Shown piece by piece: positions 11,861 to 23,682 of a stretch of 64,000 bases of DNA (within the stretch, counting starts at the first letter, position 1; each line of letters begins with the position of its first letter). This stretch comes from Punica granatum. Lineage: Eukaryota > Streptophyta > Magnoliopsida > Myrtales > Lythraceae. The translations under genes were made by a program, and so were the position numbers. A model generated the notes under the pieces. The model saw only the letters and a program-made list of their open reading frames with translations, had not been told where the DNA came from and ran no database searches. The stretch covers positions 10,044,001-10,108,000 of the forward strand of contig NC_045132.1 in assembly GCF_007655135.1 (NCBI RefSeq). The letters are read 5' to 3'.

Positions 11861-11970
11861 ATTTACTAATTTATGGTTTGTACTATTTTGCAACAGGCCA
11901 GACGATCGCTAGGATCAAACGAGGTGCTTCTCAGAGTCTTTGGCTGCATCCTCTATCCGAGCACACAACC

Positions 11971-11984
11971 AAAGAGGGGCAAGC
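11971..11984 (+). promoter_or_regulatory. Polypurine tract of element A
   Basis: AAAGAGGGGCAAGC directly precedes the LTR start TGTCAGCACC. The identical 14-mer precedes the LTR in D (43506-43519, minus) and E (57284-57297). Upstream, the words 'ctttggc..' and 'atcctctat(c)cgagc' are also shared. This is the expected plus-strand priming site. Confidence 0.85.
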
Positions 11985-12884
11985 TGTCAGCACCCAATTT
12001 CGGTCCATCGGCTCCAGGGGGGGCAAAATTGTCATTTTTCTATTTATCACCTTTTTAAAAAAAAAATTACTGTTCCGGGCAGTCCGGGCAGGCCGGGCAG
12101 CGGCAACCGGCTGCCCGTGATCTGGCTAGCCACCCAGAACAGGAAATCGCGGATTTCCGCGATTTCCTCCCCAAATTGGCCGAAATCTCAACCAAAAATT
12201 GCAATTAAAGGGGGGGAAATCGAATTCGATCGGGACACAACAGAACCCACGGAGAAAAAAGGAGAAATTGGCTCTCGTTTCGGGATTTTGGCAAATCGTT
12301 GCCCGATCGGAACAACGCCGGAAAACTATGAAATCGCCTTGATTCCGACCGTCCCGGCCATCAGTGAAGCCCAGATCGGAGCCGGCGTGACCCAGGCGGT
12401 GCTCAGACCCCTCACCCGATCCTTTTCGCGTCGTCGTCGCGGCGTCCAACAGCCGGAACCGCCGCTCGCAGCCGATCGGCGCCGCCAGCACCACCCTCCT
12501 CCGGAGCTCCTCACTGACGGGCTTCGGCCCATTATTTCTCTGTTGCAGGACCAGCCCAGTCGGCCCAGTCCGCCAACCTCGGCCCAGCTATCCTTCCGCA
12601 GCCCAAGCCTTCGTTCGGCCCGAGTTGCTCCAGACCAGCCCACTCCTTTCGGGCGGTTTCTCCTTCGGACCGGCCGACCGATCCGATCCGATCCGACCCG
12701 TTCGTCCGGCAGCTTTCGTATATTACAGAAACGCCCCCAAACTTTTGGGTTAGGTAAAATCTCAACTTAGCGGCATGTTTAGGGCTTTATATTAAATATC
12801 ATGCTTGCTTGAATGATGATGACATGAAATAATTGCTTGTTGGTTGCATAGATTATCAAAATTATGCCGAATCCGATTATTCTA

Positions 12885-13395
12885 ACTTTCTAATTTGTTC
12901 CATTCTAGTCCTGCAACGAATTTTCATATTTTTCAATCCTGCCCAAATTCCCAAATCAATTTTAAACCAGTCCCATGACATTTTCGATATTTTCATCACG
13001 TCCCTAATTTTTTTCAGAATCAAATACTGCTCCAGCAAACTTTTGCATTTGTTTCAATTCAGTCCCTGGAGCATTTATTAATTTTTTTAAAATCAGCCCT
13101 AAATTTCAAAATTCATTTCAAACATACTCTGGGCTATTTCATTATTTCTAGCACATCCTCCGAATTTTTCAGAATTTAAAATCACCCCGGTAAACTTTTC
13201 AATTTGTTTCAACTTTGTCCCTGCAACATTTATTCATTTTAAAACCAGCCCTGAATTTCAAAAAATTAATTTTAAATAAACCCTAGCCCACTTTATACTT
13301 TCCCGAACATTCTCCAAATTTTATAGAATTTTAAAAAATCATTCTTCAAATTTTTATTTGATTTGTTTCAGTTTAGTCCTTGAGACATTTTGCCG
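12885..13395 (+). repeat. Degenerate ~155-bp tandem repeat inside LTR of A
   Basis: A phrase of the form 'atttgtttcaa(t)t..agtccctg.a.catt' recurs at about 12891, 13047, 13201 and 13357, a spacing of 154-157 bases. Between the phrases lie similar 'aaaatcagccctaaatttcaaaatt' stretches. Copies are strongly diverged. The segment is AT-rich compared with the GC-rich start of the LTR. Confidence 0.6.
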
Positions 13396-14723
13396 TTACT
13401 TTATCAGTCTTTATTATTCTACATTATGTTGTTCGATCTTTATGCAAATTTTTCGAGATGACTGGAAATTAGAGTTTATCGGGCGATCTATTATTGATCG
13501 TTTCGACGGCTTGAAACCCAAAAAAAAATAAAATAAAGCATTCAGCAGATTTTAATTAAACTTAATGATTTCACCAATCGGGTAAACGGGACGTTCATTT
13601 GACTAATTAATTCACTCGACCTTAATAATTTTGCACGAATTGGTAATTAATCGGAAATACGCGTCGATAAATTGCAAATACGTGTTGAAGCCTTCTTTTC
13701 AAAATTCGCAAATTTCATACTAAAATCTGAGACTCGTAATCCGATGTGACATGGACGTCTGGGAAGAACTTGAATGTTTTGACTCGAGGCCTCCTAATTT
13801 TAGGTAACTCAAATCAGGGTGTGGAAGTTCTTTTTAGATCACTTCCGGATAGATTGACCGTTTCTTTGACTTTTTGGGGTTCTCGCATAACCCTAGAAGA
13901 ATCAGGGAATCAGTCAACGCCGGTCACAGGTCGGGAATAACGGTTTAAGATACCAACATTTGACTTAATCGCATACTCGGCCTAATAGAAAACAAAATGG
14001 GGATAGCGGGCTAGGCACTAGGCTGTAGGATTCTCGTGTCAAAATCCACATTCTATAATAACCTATCATAATCAAAGTGTCACGATACATAACATTTTAA
14101 AATCCACCCACACATTCGAGACTTGATCACGGACACACACAGTCTGTCAGGTCCGGTAAATGATGCTGAATGCTACATGCCATTCCCCTCTTGCTTTTTG
14201 CTTGTTTTAGAGTAGGATTTGTATGCCAAGATACCTCGGTTAATAATCAATTAATCCACGTAAATTTGGTGATAACAAAACCCCATTGATTGTTTATTTG
14301 AGCTTACTTGTTACATCTTTTGCACTTGATTGTTATGCGGATCGAGCCCGATCCTTTAGGACTCGATTCACATTGGGTCCAACGCCCATAACCGTCGATC
14401 ACGGGGTCCAATGCCCTTATACACCGAGTGCACACTTTAATTTCAATTTCAGTCTTTTCAAACCACACGGTGAGCACGAGTGGAATAATAACCGAATGCG
14501 AACCAACCGGGATCCAATTGTTATAATTTGTATTTCATTTATTTGAGAGAACAATGTGAGGATTTATGTTGTATGTTTATTCATGTAAGAATCCCGGTCG
14601 GAGAGCAGACGGTCGGAGTGTTTCTTCGAATTTACGGTGTCAAAACGCGTAAGATGAGCGAAACTTAATTAAGCGGTAATTAAATAAAATGGCAAGCCTA
14701 GACAAACTAGAGTACCGATAGTG

Positions 14724-14746
14724 CATGCGAGATATAGGCTCGCATG
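14724..14746 (+). promoter_or_regulatory. Conserved U5 hairpin 1 (CATGCGAG / CTCGCATG), LTR of A
   Basis: A perfect 8-bp stem around the loop ATATAGG. In B and E the same position reads CGTGCGGG / CCCGCACG with the identical loop, so two stem positions changed together on both arms. This supports a selected structure in RNA or DNA. Confidence 0.6.
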
Positions 14747-14846
14747 TAACAGAACCCCCGAATTCGGAACCTTGGGTTTCGCAGACCATATGCCTTAGCA
14801 ATTAGGTGTACTCCGTACCCCTAGACCTGGGTAACTTGCCGGCCCT

Positions 14847-14860
14847 CGACCTTCGGGTCA
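14847..14860 (+). promoter_or_regulatory. Conserved U5 hairpin 2 (UNCG loop), LTR of A
   Basis: CGACC-TTCG-GGTCA: four pairs plus a weakened outer pair here. The equivalent site is a perfect CGACC-TTCG-GGTCG in E and a TACG-loop version in B and C. UUCG and UACG both belong to the very stable cUNCGg RNA tetraloop class. Confidence 0.55.
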
Positions 14861-16910
14861 TAAAATGGCAAGTGGCGACTCCTTCTCACGTGCGTCCGTC
14901 GCGCGTCCTCGGGAAGGTGGATACTCCCAAGCCGCGTTGCATTTAGGCGCGCGCATGCGTGCCCCGACCAGACGAAATTCGGGTGCGCACAATGTGCTTG
15001 TTTGCGCACCCAAGATCATGGCGGCATCCGCTTTATAGAATGTGTGTTATTATCATGTTTGACGTTTTACGCATGCAAGAAACGGTTAAAACCGATTCTT
15101 GGAATTGATTGTAATCACAATTTTCATTTAATCATTGGTTTCATATTAATTCGTATGCTAGGTACGTTAATATCGAACAATCATTTCATTGATCCATAAC
15201 AATTGAAGTTCGCAGTCTCAATCATTAAACCACTTCACAAACGGGAAACGAGACGTACCATTCGGCTAAATGAACTACTCGGCCTAAGTAATTGGATAAA
15301 TCGAATATCAACTCGTAAACGCGTCGACGAATCACTAAACGGTGAGAGTGTCCTTTTAAAATTAACAATTTCAAAACATCAAGACACATAACACGAATAG
15401 AATTAGTGTCAAGGGAGCACTCGTGCGCTATGACTCGAGTCAAGACCCGATTTGAGGAGGCTCATGTCTAAGTGCGCGAGTCCTCTTTGGACCTCTTCGT
15501 GTCATGCGATCCCAACTTCCACATACACGCCCTACACGTTTTACCGTTCAAAGGGTATGACCATCATTTCGTGATTCGCCGACATTCTAGGCGTTAGGGA
15601 GACCGAAACACCTCGATCTATGGACGAAAAAGGGCAACCCGTTCGGGTGCGAGTTTCATTCGTATGGCCCATTCCGTTCACTTTCGGTGTTTCTATCTTC
15701 CTATCGTAGATTCGGTGGTGAACATTTTATTTCTGTCACGAAACACAAAGAACCGGATTAATCATGTATTTGACTTAATCAAACATTAGATAATGGATAG
15801 GGGGAATGCTAGATTCCAATCTAGAGTCAAAATACGAGTTTGGCTAATTCGGTGAAACCGTAGTAACACCTAACTGAATAAGAGTTCTAAAACAAGTTCA
15901 CACACATAATTGGCTTAGAACCATATTCTAGCCCACCATCTATGTTTGCCTAGGTTAGATACTTTGTTTATTACTCAACCCCGGTTAATAACTGATTAAA
16001 TCACGTACACTCGACTTAATACACCACTTGTCTGTATTCACCGGTATTTGTCAGTTATTGTCTGTTTTTCGTCAGTTTTATCATTTTTCTTTCGTCTTCC
16101 ATTTGTCTTTGCTAATTTGTTGCGGTTCGGGTCCGAACCCATAGGTTACGTAATACACGAGGTCCAACGCCTTAAACCACCGAACACGAGGTCCAACGCC
16201 TCCTAACTCACTGAGCGCGCGCAACCCGAGTGCGAAATGGGATCTAGCCTCGATTCACCATCATACTCCAAACATGGCCTATGTGGAAGGCAATTTGAAT
16301 TGGATGTGTGAAACGTGTTTAGATATCACCCGGGAGCTCGGTCGGTTCGACGGTTACAGCGGGAATCAACCGGTTCTCCTGCAGACCGTTGGTTCGATCG
16401 GACCCGACCCCCGGCTCCTTGAGCCCGCGTTGCCTTAATTCATTTATCGGTTATTCAAAACACACGGTGAGCCGGAGCGGAATATTAGCCCAATGCAAAT
16501 CGATCATAATCCATTTACTTATTCAGTTACACTTTGTAATTATTCGAGAGAACATTGTGAGGATTTTATCTGTGCACTCACTCATTCATTTGTAAGGATC
16601 CCTGATCGGCGAGCGAGAGGTCCGAGTGTCGAACCGGTCAAGTCGGTCTATTGTTACCAAGAGATGAGTAAGCTCGAATACTCGCGGTTTCGGTTCGCGC
16701 AGGGAATCGACCATCACGGTTCGATGAACTGTAGCGCTAAGATAGTGAACCGATTCCTCGACGCACAAGCCTACTCATCTTTCGGATTCTTGGCCCAACT
16801 TGATTAATTCATCGACTTTACGGTGTCAAAACGGGCGAGTCAAGTGCAACCCTAAATCACGCGGTAAATAAACAAAACGGCAAGCCTAGCAAACTAGAGT
16901 ACCGAAAGGG

Positions 16911-16933
16911 CGTGCGGGATATAGGCCCGCACG
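16911..16933 (+). promoter_or_regulatory. Conserved U5 hairpin 1, LTR of B
   Basis: CGTGCGGG-ATATAGG-CCCGCACG, a perfect 8-bp stem with the invariant loop. Compare with A at 14724-14746, where two pairs differ on both arms. Confidence 0.6.
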
Positions 16934-17033
16934 TAATAGAACCCCCGAATTCGAAATTTTCGATTTCGCATGACCATTGCCTTAGCATTTAGGTGTACCC
17001 CGTACCCCTAGACCCCGGCGACTCAACGGCCCT

Positions 17034-17047
17034 CGACTTACGGGTCG
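17034..17047 (+). promoter_or_regulatory. Conserved U5 hairpin 2, LTR of B
   Basis: CGACT-TACG-GGTCG. The loop differs from A and E (TTCG) only at the N of UNCG, and the T opposite G keeps a wobble pair. Confidence 0.5.
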
Positions 17048-17180
17048 TAAACAGTAAGTGGCGATTCCTTCTCACGCGTGTCCGTCGCGCGTCCCCGGGA
17101 AGGTGGACATCCCCAAGCCGCGTTGCATAGGCTTCGCGCATGCGTGCCCCGACGAGATTAAAATTCGGGTGCGCATAGCT

Positions 17181-17199
17181 TGGCGACTCCACTGGGGAC
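17181..17199 (+). promoter_or_regulatory. Primer-binding site of B
   Basis: TGGCGACTCCACTGGGGAC begins three bases after the LTR end. TGG matches the tRNA 3' CCA. The same 19-mer follows the LTRs of C (35763-35781, minus) and E (51336-51354). From memory, Ogre elements use a tRNA-Arg primer; I could not check the tRNA here. Confidence 0.8.
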
Positions 17200-18315
17200 A
17201 TACTTAGTGGGTTCGAGCTCAATTCCGTTTGCTTGCTTGCATGTTTATTTATCGCTTTCCGTACATTTATTTTAAGCACATTTATTTCGCGCACATTTAT
17301 TTTACGCACTTGCATCGCATCATTCTAGCGGGTTTCTAGGTACCTTGTCCGAATCCCACGGGCACCAAAATAGGAAGCTAGGTTAGTCAGAGGTTCTGAG
17401 TAAGGGAACGGATCGAGTCGACTATGCCACCGAATCGGCCCCCAAAGATCCTCGCTCGATTTCAAGGAATTCACACCCTTGAATCGGGAGCCCCCATCCA
17501 TAGATAGCACGGTCCCGGTAGCACCGAACCATGCATCGTGCTATGCCTCCATGCAAGCCTTCAACCCGACTCCGACAATAGTCCATCGAGTCGGCCTGCG
17601 AGCCAATTGAGTCTTTTCCATTTCAAGAGCGATGTACATGTAATTTCTATTAAGCCATGGGCATTTACTCTCTTCGCACACATGCATCATGCAGTTTTCA
17701 AAAATTAGGATGTCATTCATGTTGACGAGTCCTAAACGGATTTTCCTGTCGTCTTGGTAAGGGACGCCTTGCTCGGCCTCCTGCCCGCGCCTCGACAGAG
17801 TCCGCCAACACACGAGGACCTCACCGACCTGCCACAGAATGCGAATGGTGTATATTCCGGGATAACATGATCGACCTCATCAACACTAGATTCGATCACC
17901 GAGAGGTCGCTGAGAGACGAAGAACTTGCCGGCCAACCACCTTAGAGGGAGCTCTCCCAAACCCGTGCCAAGATGCAAAGATGCGGTCAGGAGCTCGCTT
18001 GAGCGAACGCCGCCTTGGAGAGGTCTAGGAAGAGGGCTCGAGGAGGCCCACACATGCACTCTGGGATAGATATCTCCGCAAGGCCCTCGCCTAGAACCGG
18101 TGCTTTCCGAGACCGCGCTCGCTCAAACCCCAAGTGTGGTGGCAAATCAGCTTAAGGCTCTATTTTACAAAATTTGCATTGTACTTTGAACCTTTCGAGT
18201 TAATGTGAACGACAACATTAGCCTTTGAAAACTCACGCACTGCATGCATCCTATCCATTTACTGTTTTACACGACGATTAACACTACCACACGGTAGACA
18301 AAGTTGTGACCGCCT
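17200..18315 (+). other. Leader of B with internally deleted ORF1 remnants
   Basis: Matches A's leader up to its ORF1 start ('gtcttggtaagg', about 17750-17815). After about 120 bases it matches only the end of ORF1 and its coiled coil (about 17940-18060) and the following spacer (about 18150-18260). The central body of ORF1 is gone. C has the same two remnants on the minus strand, so the deletion predates the separate copies. Short ORFs here are relics. Confidence 0.7.
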
Positions 18316-18890
18316 TTGCAGGTGGACCTCTCGTGGTCCTCACCCTTCCTCCACGGCGAGACGATCAGTAGCTCAATGGCCAACCATCCAAGCAACGCTA
18401 ACTCCCCATTAATCCCGCGCAATCGATTACGTCATTGCATGGCTGAGCACACGTCCCTCCATGCTACAAGTGCTTCCATCAACACAATTGAGCGTGCCCT
18501 TTCCGCGTTGTGCGAGCACACCCCTATCTTGCCCATGCACGCATCCTCGACACACCTTGTGCATGTCTCTCAGTGCGCTCGCACGACGCCTACTAGGCTA
18601 GTTCAATCCCCTACGCCCTTACGCTGAAATCGCGAATATAGTTTGCTCCTTCATTGTTTTTTCTCCCATTGTAGGAAATTTTACACAAGAAGACATCATG
18701 AATACTGATCGACCACAATTGAGACAACAAACGTCTTCCATCCATCCAGCTCCTTGGGATTTCAACACTGAGTCCCCATCCTTGCTCCACAAAGCAAGAC
18801 CGCAAGCAAATCAGCGTCACCGCATCGCAGCGCCTCACCCAATTCCTCAGCATCGACCTTTGCTTTCGCATTTATTGCACTTTCCTATCA
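18316..18890 (+). other. Internal noncoding region of B
   Basis: Related to C (minus, about 34645-34150) and, from about 18630, to E (52490-52760) and D (minus, about 48345-48060). Similarity is at DNA level with frame-breaking differences, so I do not call the 103-codon ORF starting at 18316 a gene. Confidence 0.55.
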
Positions 18891-19065
18891 ACCCCGCATT
18901 TATTGCATCGGGCTTCGGCCCCACATCGGGTTTCAGCCCTGCATCGGGCTCCAGCCCTGCATTTACTGCATTGGGCTTCGGCCCCGCATCGAGCTCCGGC
19001 CCCGCATTTATTGCATTGGGCTTCAGCCCCGCACCGGGCTCCGGCCCTGCATCGGGCTCCGGCCT
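18891..19065 (+). repeat. Short hairpin-word array of B
   Basis: Repeats of GGGCTTCGGCCC or GGGCTCCGGCCC words separated by 'gcatttactgcatt' spacers. GGGC-TTCG-GCCC is a C(UUCG)G tetraloop hairpin if transcribed. The last unit stops at the LTR start with no polypurine tract between, which marks a deletion join. Confidence 0.8.
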
Positions 19066-20392
19066 TGTCAGCACCCCATTTTGGTCCACCAGCTCCAACG
19101 GAGGAATTTCGACCAAGGCTCGGGACACTATTCACTATCGGGAAATCGGAGGCAAATAGACGGGCACAGAGTCATGAACAACGGGAGAGGAGCTGGGTCC
19201 AGTAGAAAAGCAAAGGAGAGCGGTCAGAAGAACAGACAAACAAGGAATCCCGAAAACGACAGAGCTGGCACTATGGCACTATTCATCACCGAGTCACCGA
19301 AGCACCGAAAGGTGCCCAATATGGGACTCTAAAAATCCCCCTCAGTGCCGAAGTGACCAACGACACATCTGAGCGCGCTCCGGAGACATCCTGCTTAAGT
19401 CGGGACACTCCGATCCCTCACAGACGCCTTTTCTGACGGGGTTCCGAAAGGCTCGACCCACTGACAAGTAAACGGCACCCGGAAACGGGCCTACAGGCAC
19501 CTAGGGACCACCAGGGTCGGGGAATGAGCTTCAGATGACCTTCCGGAATTCGACTTGATCTCCCGAGGGACGTTTCAATGGCCACAAACATCTCCTGGCG
19601 GGCCTTTGGGGCACGTTCACGGAAAACAGAGACCACAACGATCCCCGAGCACCTCAAGACGTTCGGAGAGCACTGAGAAGACCCCGATCACAAGTCCTTA
19701 GGTCTTCCCGGGCCAACGGTCTTCGATCGGGGACAACGAGCCAACGATGTCCCACGAAGCAAAAGGGTCGCCGAAACGAATGTTAGGATGCACAAAGAGC
19801 AATCGGGGACCGGGGGGCACTAAACTCCACTCCGAACGTCCAAACAGGGCAAAATCGGCTCTCGAGGCGCCGAGTCGCCTGAACACTCGTTCACACGATG
19901 TATGGCGATATTAGGCTCATTCAAATCCTCTTCGATCAAGCATTCCAAATCTATAAATTAATTGGACATCGGAGATCGGATGCCCGTGCAATCAAGTCTC
20001 AAGCTTTTTCCGGCCTTTCTCGCAATCGAACGGGGCCCACAGCTCAGCCAGGCCGAGCCATCAAGCCACGGCTCAACCCCAAGCCACAGCTCAAACCCAC
20101 GGCTCCGACGTGACAACCCCAGCCACGACTGAAACCCTCCCACCGTCGGCGGCTCCATCCCATGGCCGGCGGCTCCATGGAGGCTTCCTCCTTCCCCCCA
20201 CCACAAATTTGAAATATCTCTTACACATCTTACACATCCATCACTTCCCATCACTTCTCATCACTTCTCCCTTACTTCCTTCACACTCTAAGTGACCATT
20301 TCCCCTCCCTAATCCCTTCTTCAAAATTCGGCAGCCCCTTAAGCATGCCATAACCGCAATTAGTTTCACTTAATCGGGCCATTGGCCTAGCC

Positions 20393-20399
20393 TATAAAG
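20393..20399 (+). promoter_or_regulatory. LTR TATA box, element B
   Basis: TATAAAG within 'gcctataaagc', followed within about 80 bases by a CT-rich leader ending 'caagaatcctctcaaactcca'. The same arrangement occurs in E (48413, 58907) and on the minus strand in C and D, so this is the likely core promoter. Confidence 0.65.
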
Positions 20400-21612
20400 C
20401 CCTATCCATCATTAAGCTTAATCACTTCTTCATTCCCATTCTCTCTCAAGCCAATCTCTCTCAAGAATCCTCTCAAACTCCAGCCCACTCCCACCATTCC
20501 GTTCAGCCCTTGCCAAGGCCAAAACCGGCCAAAATCGTCGGAAAACCACCCGGTATTCCGACAACCACCCGACCCGACTTAAACCAAAAATCACCAAACT
20601 CCCTAGCCTACATATTTTCCACCCCCTAAGTCCATTTTTGGGCTTAGTTTTTCCATTTGAAGACTCCATCATTGCGTTCTGCCCGCACAAAGAGTCGGGT
20701 CCCGAAACCAGTAACCGGGTGCATCCGAGCCCTCCACGCGTGCCGTTTCGCTCCATGACCTTGGCGAGTCGTACCATCACGTCCAAAGGGTTCCTCACAA
20801 CCTTCACCCTCCCCCGTGAAGAGGCGGTCACGATCCTAGGGCCGGTCCACCGTGCACAACCACCGTTTCATCGTTTTCTTCTATACCGAGTTCCTCGTGT
20901 TTTTACCGAACTTTCTCTCACTATTTCGGGCTTGTCTAGGGCTTGGCAGGTTCGGGACTATCCACGGACATCTAGATCCATCCCTTAGGAGTCCAACAAG
21001 ACAATCTTGCACCGTGCCGTGGCCGGAGCTCGCGTGCCGACCCGTTTTTTCCCGGACTGCCGCGGCTGCCACCTTTCGGGTCTCTTCACCCGTAGCTTCA
21101 AACCGAGTCTAGCGACTCCCCGGCCGCTTCCCCGACTCTTTCCCTCGTGCAACGAGGCAAGGTAACGACCCTCTACAACTTAGAAGAGCTAGGATTCTTA
21201 ATCTTTGCTTGCATGAAATGCTTGTACGTTCTTAAGGATTCGAATGCATGAAAGCTCACGTCTTTTCTTCGAATCCATGCTCCCATGCACACCATACATC
21301 GTCACATGTACATCTCCGTTATTATTCATGCCCATACATCGTGTTAATATGCATGCATGATGCTAGAAGGGTCGGATCCAAGAAGAGGAGATCGGCATAG
21401 ACTCGAGGAGGCCCAAGAGTCTCTCGGCCGAGCCTCATGAGGAGTGCCGTGAGTCTCTTCGGCCTCCTAGGGTCCATGACCCTCTCCTCTTCCCTGATTA
21501 AGCCATCTCTAGGTGCGGAAAGTCTCTAATCTTGACTAAGAAATGATGGATGAAGGGAAACGGCTCGATTCCGAACGGGAGAAGCCCCTTTGGCCACGGG
21601 TTGAGCCATGGG

Positions 21613-21648
21613 ACTCACGGCCTAGTCTCTAGGGAGAGACCCGTGAGT
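21613..21648 (+). repeat. Compound inverted repeat in LTR of B
   Basis: ACTCACGG ... CCGTGAGT forms an outer 8-bp stem around an inner TCTCT/AGAGA stem. Similar modules with different stems lie near 21390-21460, 21800-21845 and 22110-22160. Confidence 0.5.
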
Positions 21649-23582
21649 TCCCTTGGCCCACCAGAGGCTAGGGCGGTCTCCCCCTTTCCGAATAGGGTCG
21701 ATTCCTATGTTGTTTTTATCATTAATTGTAGGTGACATGTTAACATGACGGGAAACGTCCCGAATCGGGGCCGAAGAAACTCTCCCGACTAGTGTGAGCC
21801 ATGAAAGCTCACGGCCCTCCTTGATGGAGTGTGGCCGAGAGCTTCCTTGGACCACACAAGTCCGGGAAGCATTCTTCCACCTCGAGACGGACCGGTTCCC
21901 GTATTTTGTCCATTTCGCCATTATTTGAGTCGATGTCGTCTTATTGCTTTCGTTCAAATATCTCGTTCGTGTGTATTCGTATGATTTTATATGATTATGG
22001 TCACGGCGGTATTGAGATGAGTAAAAATATGTATTATGAACGTGCTTAACGTATTATGCATGCAAGGAATGGCCCGAACCGATGTAGGATACCACCTGCG
22101 ACCCAAGGCGGGTCAAGGAGGCCTCTCGGTCTAATCCTTCGGAAGAGGGCCGAGTGCTCCTTGACCCCCCGGGTCTAGGGTGGTCTCCTCCGTCGTTTCG
22201 CGTTCGATCCTTGGAATTGAGTGTATTCGTATCCGTGTTCCGTTGCTAGACGTGTGTTAATCTCGTAATAGGCGAATGGATTTCGGACCATTACCCATTA
22301 AACCAATGATGACCGTAACAAGGAGCAACAAACATCGAATAATTTCACAAACGGGATAAGCGGGACGTGCTACTCGGCTAATTAAATCACTTGGACTAAA
22401 TAATTGGGTAAATTGGTTATTAACTTGTAAACGCATCGATGATTTACGGAACGGCGTGAATGCCCTTTTTCATTAAAAAAAACTCACAATTTCAAAATAC
22501 CGAGACATGTAACACGAATAAAATGGATGTCTAACGAGTACTCGCGTGCTATGACTCGAGTCCGGGCCCGATTTGAGGCGGCTCGAGTCAAGACGCGCGA
22601 GTCTTTCTTAGACTTCTTCGTGTGACATAATCTCCAATTTATACACGAACATCGCAATTTCATCATCCAAGGACATAATCGTCATTCTGTGATTCACCGA
22701 TACCCTAGGCGTTAGGGAGTTGGAAACACTTCGATCTAATGGACGGAAAGGGCAACCCGTTCGGGTGCGAGTTTCATTCGCACGGCCCATTCCGTTCACT
22801 TTCGGTGTTTCTATCTTCCTATCGTAGATTCGGTGGTGAGCATTTTATTTCAGTTACGAAACACGAAAAAACGGATTAATCATGCACTCGACCTAATCAA
22901 ACGCTAGATAATGGATAGGCGGAATGATAGATTCCAATCTAGAGTTAATACACGAGTTTGGCTAATTCGGTGAAACCCGCAGCGTCACCTCACTGAATAA
23001 GAATCTTAAAACCAACACACAAATGTAATTGGCTTAGAACCCTATTCTAAGACCACCACCTACGTTTGCCCAGGTTAGATACATTGTTTGCTAACCAACC
23101 CCGGTTAATAACTGATTAAACCACGTACATTCGGCCTAATATACAACTTGTCTGTATTCACCGATACTTATCAGTTGTTGTCTGTATTTCATCAGTTTTA
23201 TTAGTTTTCTCCTGTTTTATTCTTGCATTTGCTGATTTATCGCGATTCGGGTCCGAACCCATAGGTTACGTGTTACATGGGGTCCAATGCCCCAAATCAC
23301 CGAACACGAGGTCCAAAGCCTCCTGATCCACTGAGCGCGTGCAACCCGAATGCGGAATGAGATCTAGCCTCGATTCACCGTCACACTCCGAATGCGGCCT
23401 ATGTGGAAGGCAAATTTGGATTGGGCACGTGAAACGGGTTTAGATATCACCGCGGAACTCGATCGGTCCATCGGATACAGCGGGAACCAACCGGTTCTCC
23501 TGCAAACCGTTGGATCGATCGGACCCGACCCCCGACTCTTTGAGCCCGCGTTGCCTTAATTTGCTTATCGGTCGTTCAAAAA

Positions 23583-23682
23583 NNNNNNNNNNNNNNNNNN
23601 NNNNNNNNNNNNNNNNNNNNNNNNNNNNNNNNNNNNNNNNNNNNNNNNNNNNNNNNNNNNNNNNNNNNNNNNNNNNNNNNNN
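23583..23682. other. Assembly gap (100 N)
   Basis: Exactly 100 N, the usual placeholder for a gap of unknown size. It separates B's 3' LTR from the 8-kb array of C, so their distance and relative orientation are not established by this sequence. Confidence 0.98.

Larger units (their letters stand above)
1..14991 (+). mobile_element. Element A: Tat/Ogre-like Ty3/gypsy retrotransposon (5' LTR outside window)
   Basis: The order is leader, DUF7745-like ORF1, gag, protease, intron, RT, RNase H, archaeal-type RNase H, integrase, repeat-bearing 3' UTR, polypurine tract and 3' LTR. An extra ORF before gag, a dual RNase H and an intron between protease and RT are known traits of the Tat/Ogre lineage. 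The first bases match the leaders of elements B and E about 80-100 bases past their primer sites, so the 5' LTR should lie just left of the window. The coding part carries several in-frame stops and at least three frameshifts, so this copy cannot make intact proteins. The 3' LTR end abuts the middle of element B's LTR, which implies that A inserted into B. Confidence 0.9.
11985..14991 (+). repeat. 3' LTR of element A (3,007 bp)
   Basis: Starts TGTCAGCACC after the polypurine tract and ends GGTGCGCACA, so the ends are an imperfect 10-bp inverted repeat beginning TGT...ACA. The last about 350 bases match the LTR ends of B, C and E, including two conserved hairpins. The rest is diverged and about 1.5-2 kb shorter than theirs. 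It holds GC-rich 'gggcag' repeats near 12080-12120 and an AT-rich degenerate repeat at 12885-13395. I could not pick out a convincing TATA box in this copy. ORFs inside it are not conserved. Confidence 0.85.
14992..17177 (+). repeat. 5' LTR of B, right-hand part
   Basis: Aligns with the right part of B's 3' LTR (about 22000-23582), for example the 'attaatc..gt..actcggcctaat' and 'ccgaacccataggttacgt' stretches. It ends GGGTGCGCATA at 17177, just before the primer site. The terminal CA has changed to TA. Short repeated 'ggtccaacgcc' phrases occur near 16160-16200, as in all LTRs here. No gene. Confidence 0.75.
14992..23582 (+). mobile_element. Element B: non-autonomous Tat/Ogre derivative, split by element A and by the gap
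   Basis: Consists of the right part of a 5' LTR, primer site, leader with deleted ORF1, a short internal region, a hairpin-word array and a 3' LTR cut by the assembly gap. It has no gag or pol sequence. The polypurine tract and the about 3-kb noncoding block seen in C, D and E are also missing: the array runs straight into the LTR start at 19066. It needed proteins from another element to move. Element A interrupts its 5' LTR; the left part of that LTR should lie outside the window. Confidence 0.75.
19066..23582 (+). repeat. 3' LTR of B, truncated by the assembly gap
   Basis: Starts TGTCAGCACCCC and resembles C's 5' LTR on the minus strand. Compared with B's 5' LTR the last about 700 bases are missing into the gap. 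It carries a TATA box with a CT-rich leader (20390-20480), a donor-like AAGGTAACG (21160) and two to four compound hairpin modules between 21390 and 22200. The estimated full length is about 5 kb, close to C's. Confidence 0.75.

Noticed and set aside
10719..11912. Long overlapping forward ORFs (up to 397 codons) as genes
   Set aside because: They lie wholly in a 29/43-bp tandem array, overlap in three frames, and have purely repetitive peptides with no domain.
11940..12770. 276-codon ORF at the start of A's 3' LTR
   Set aside because: It spans the LTR boundary and a GC-rich, low-complexity stretch; no equivalent in other LTRs and no domain.
17181..17199. Fragment of a tRNA gene
   Set aside because: Only the 3' end complement is present, three bases after an LTR, and the same 19-mer recurs after other LTRs. 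It is a primer-binding site.
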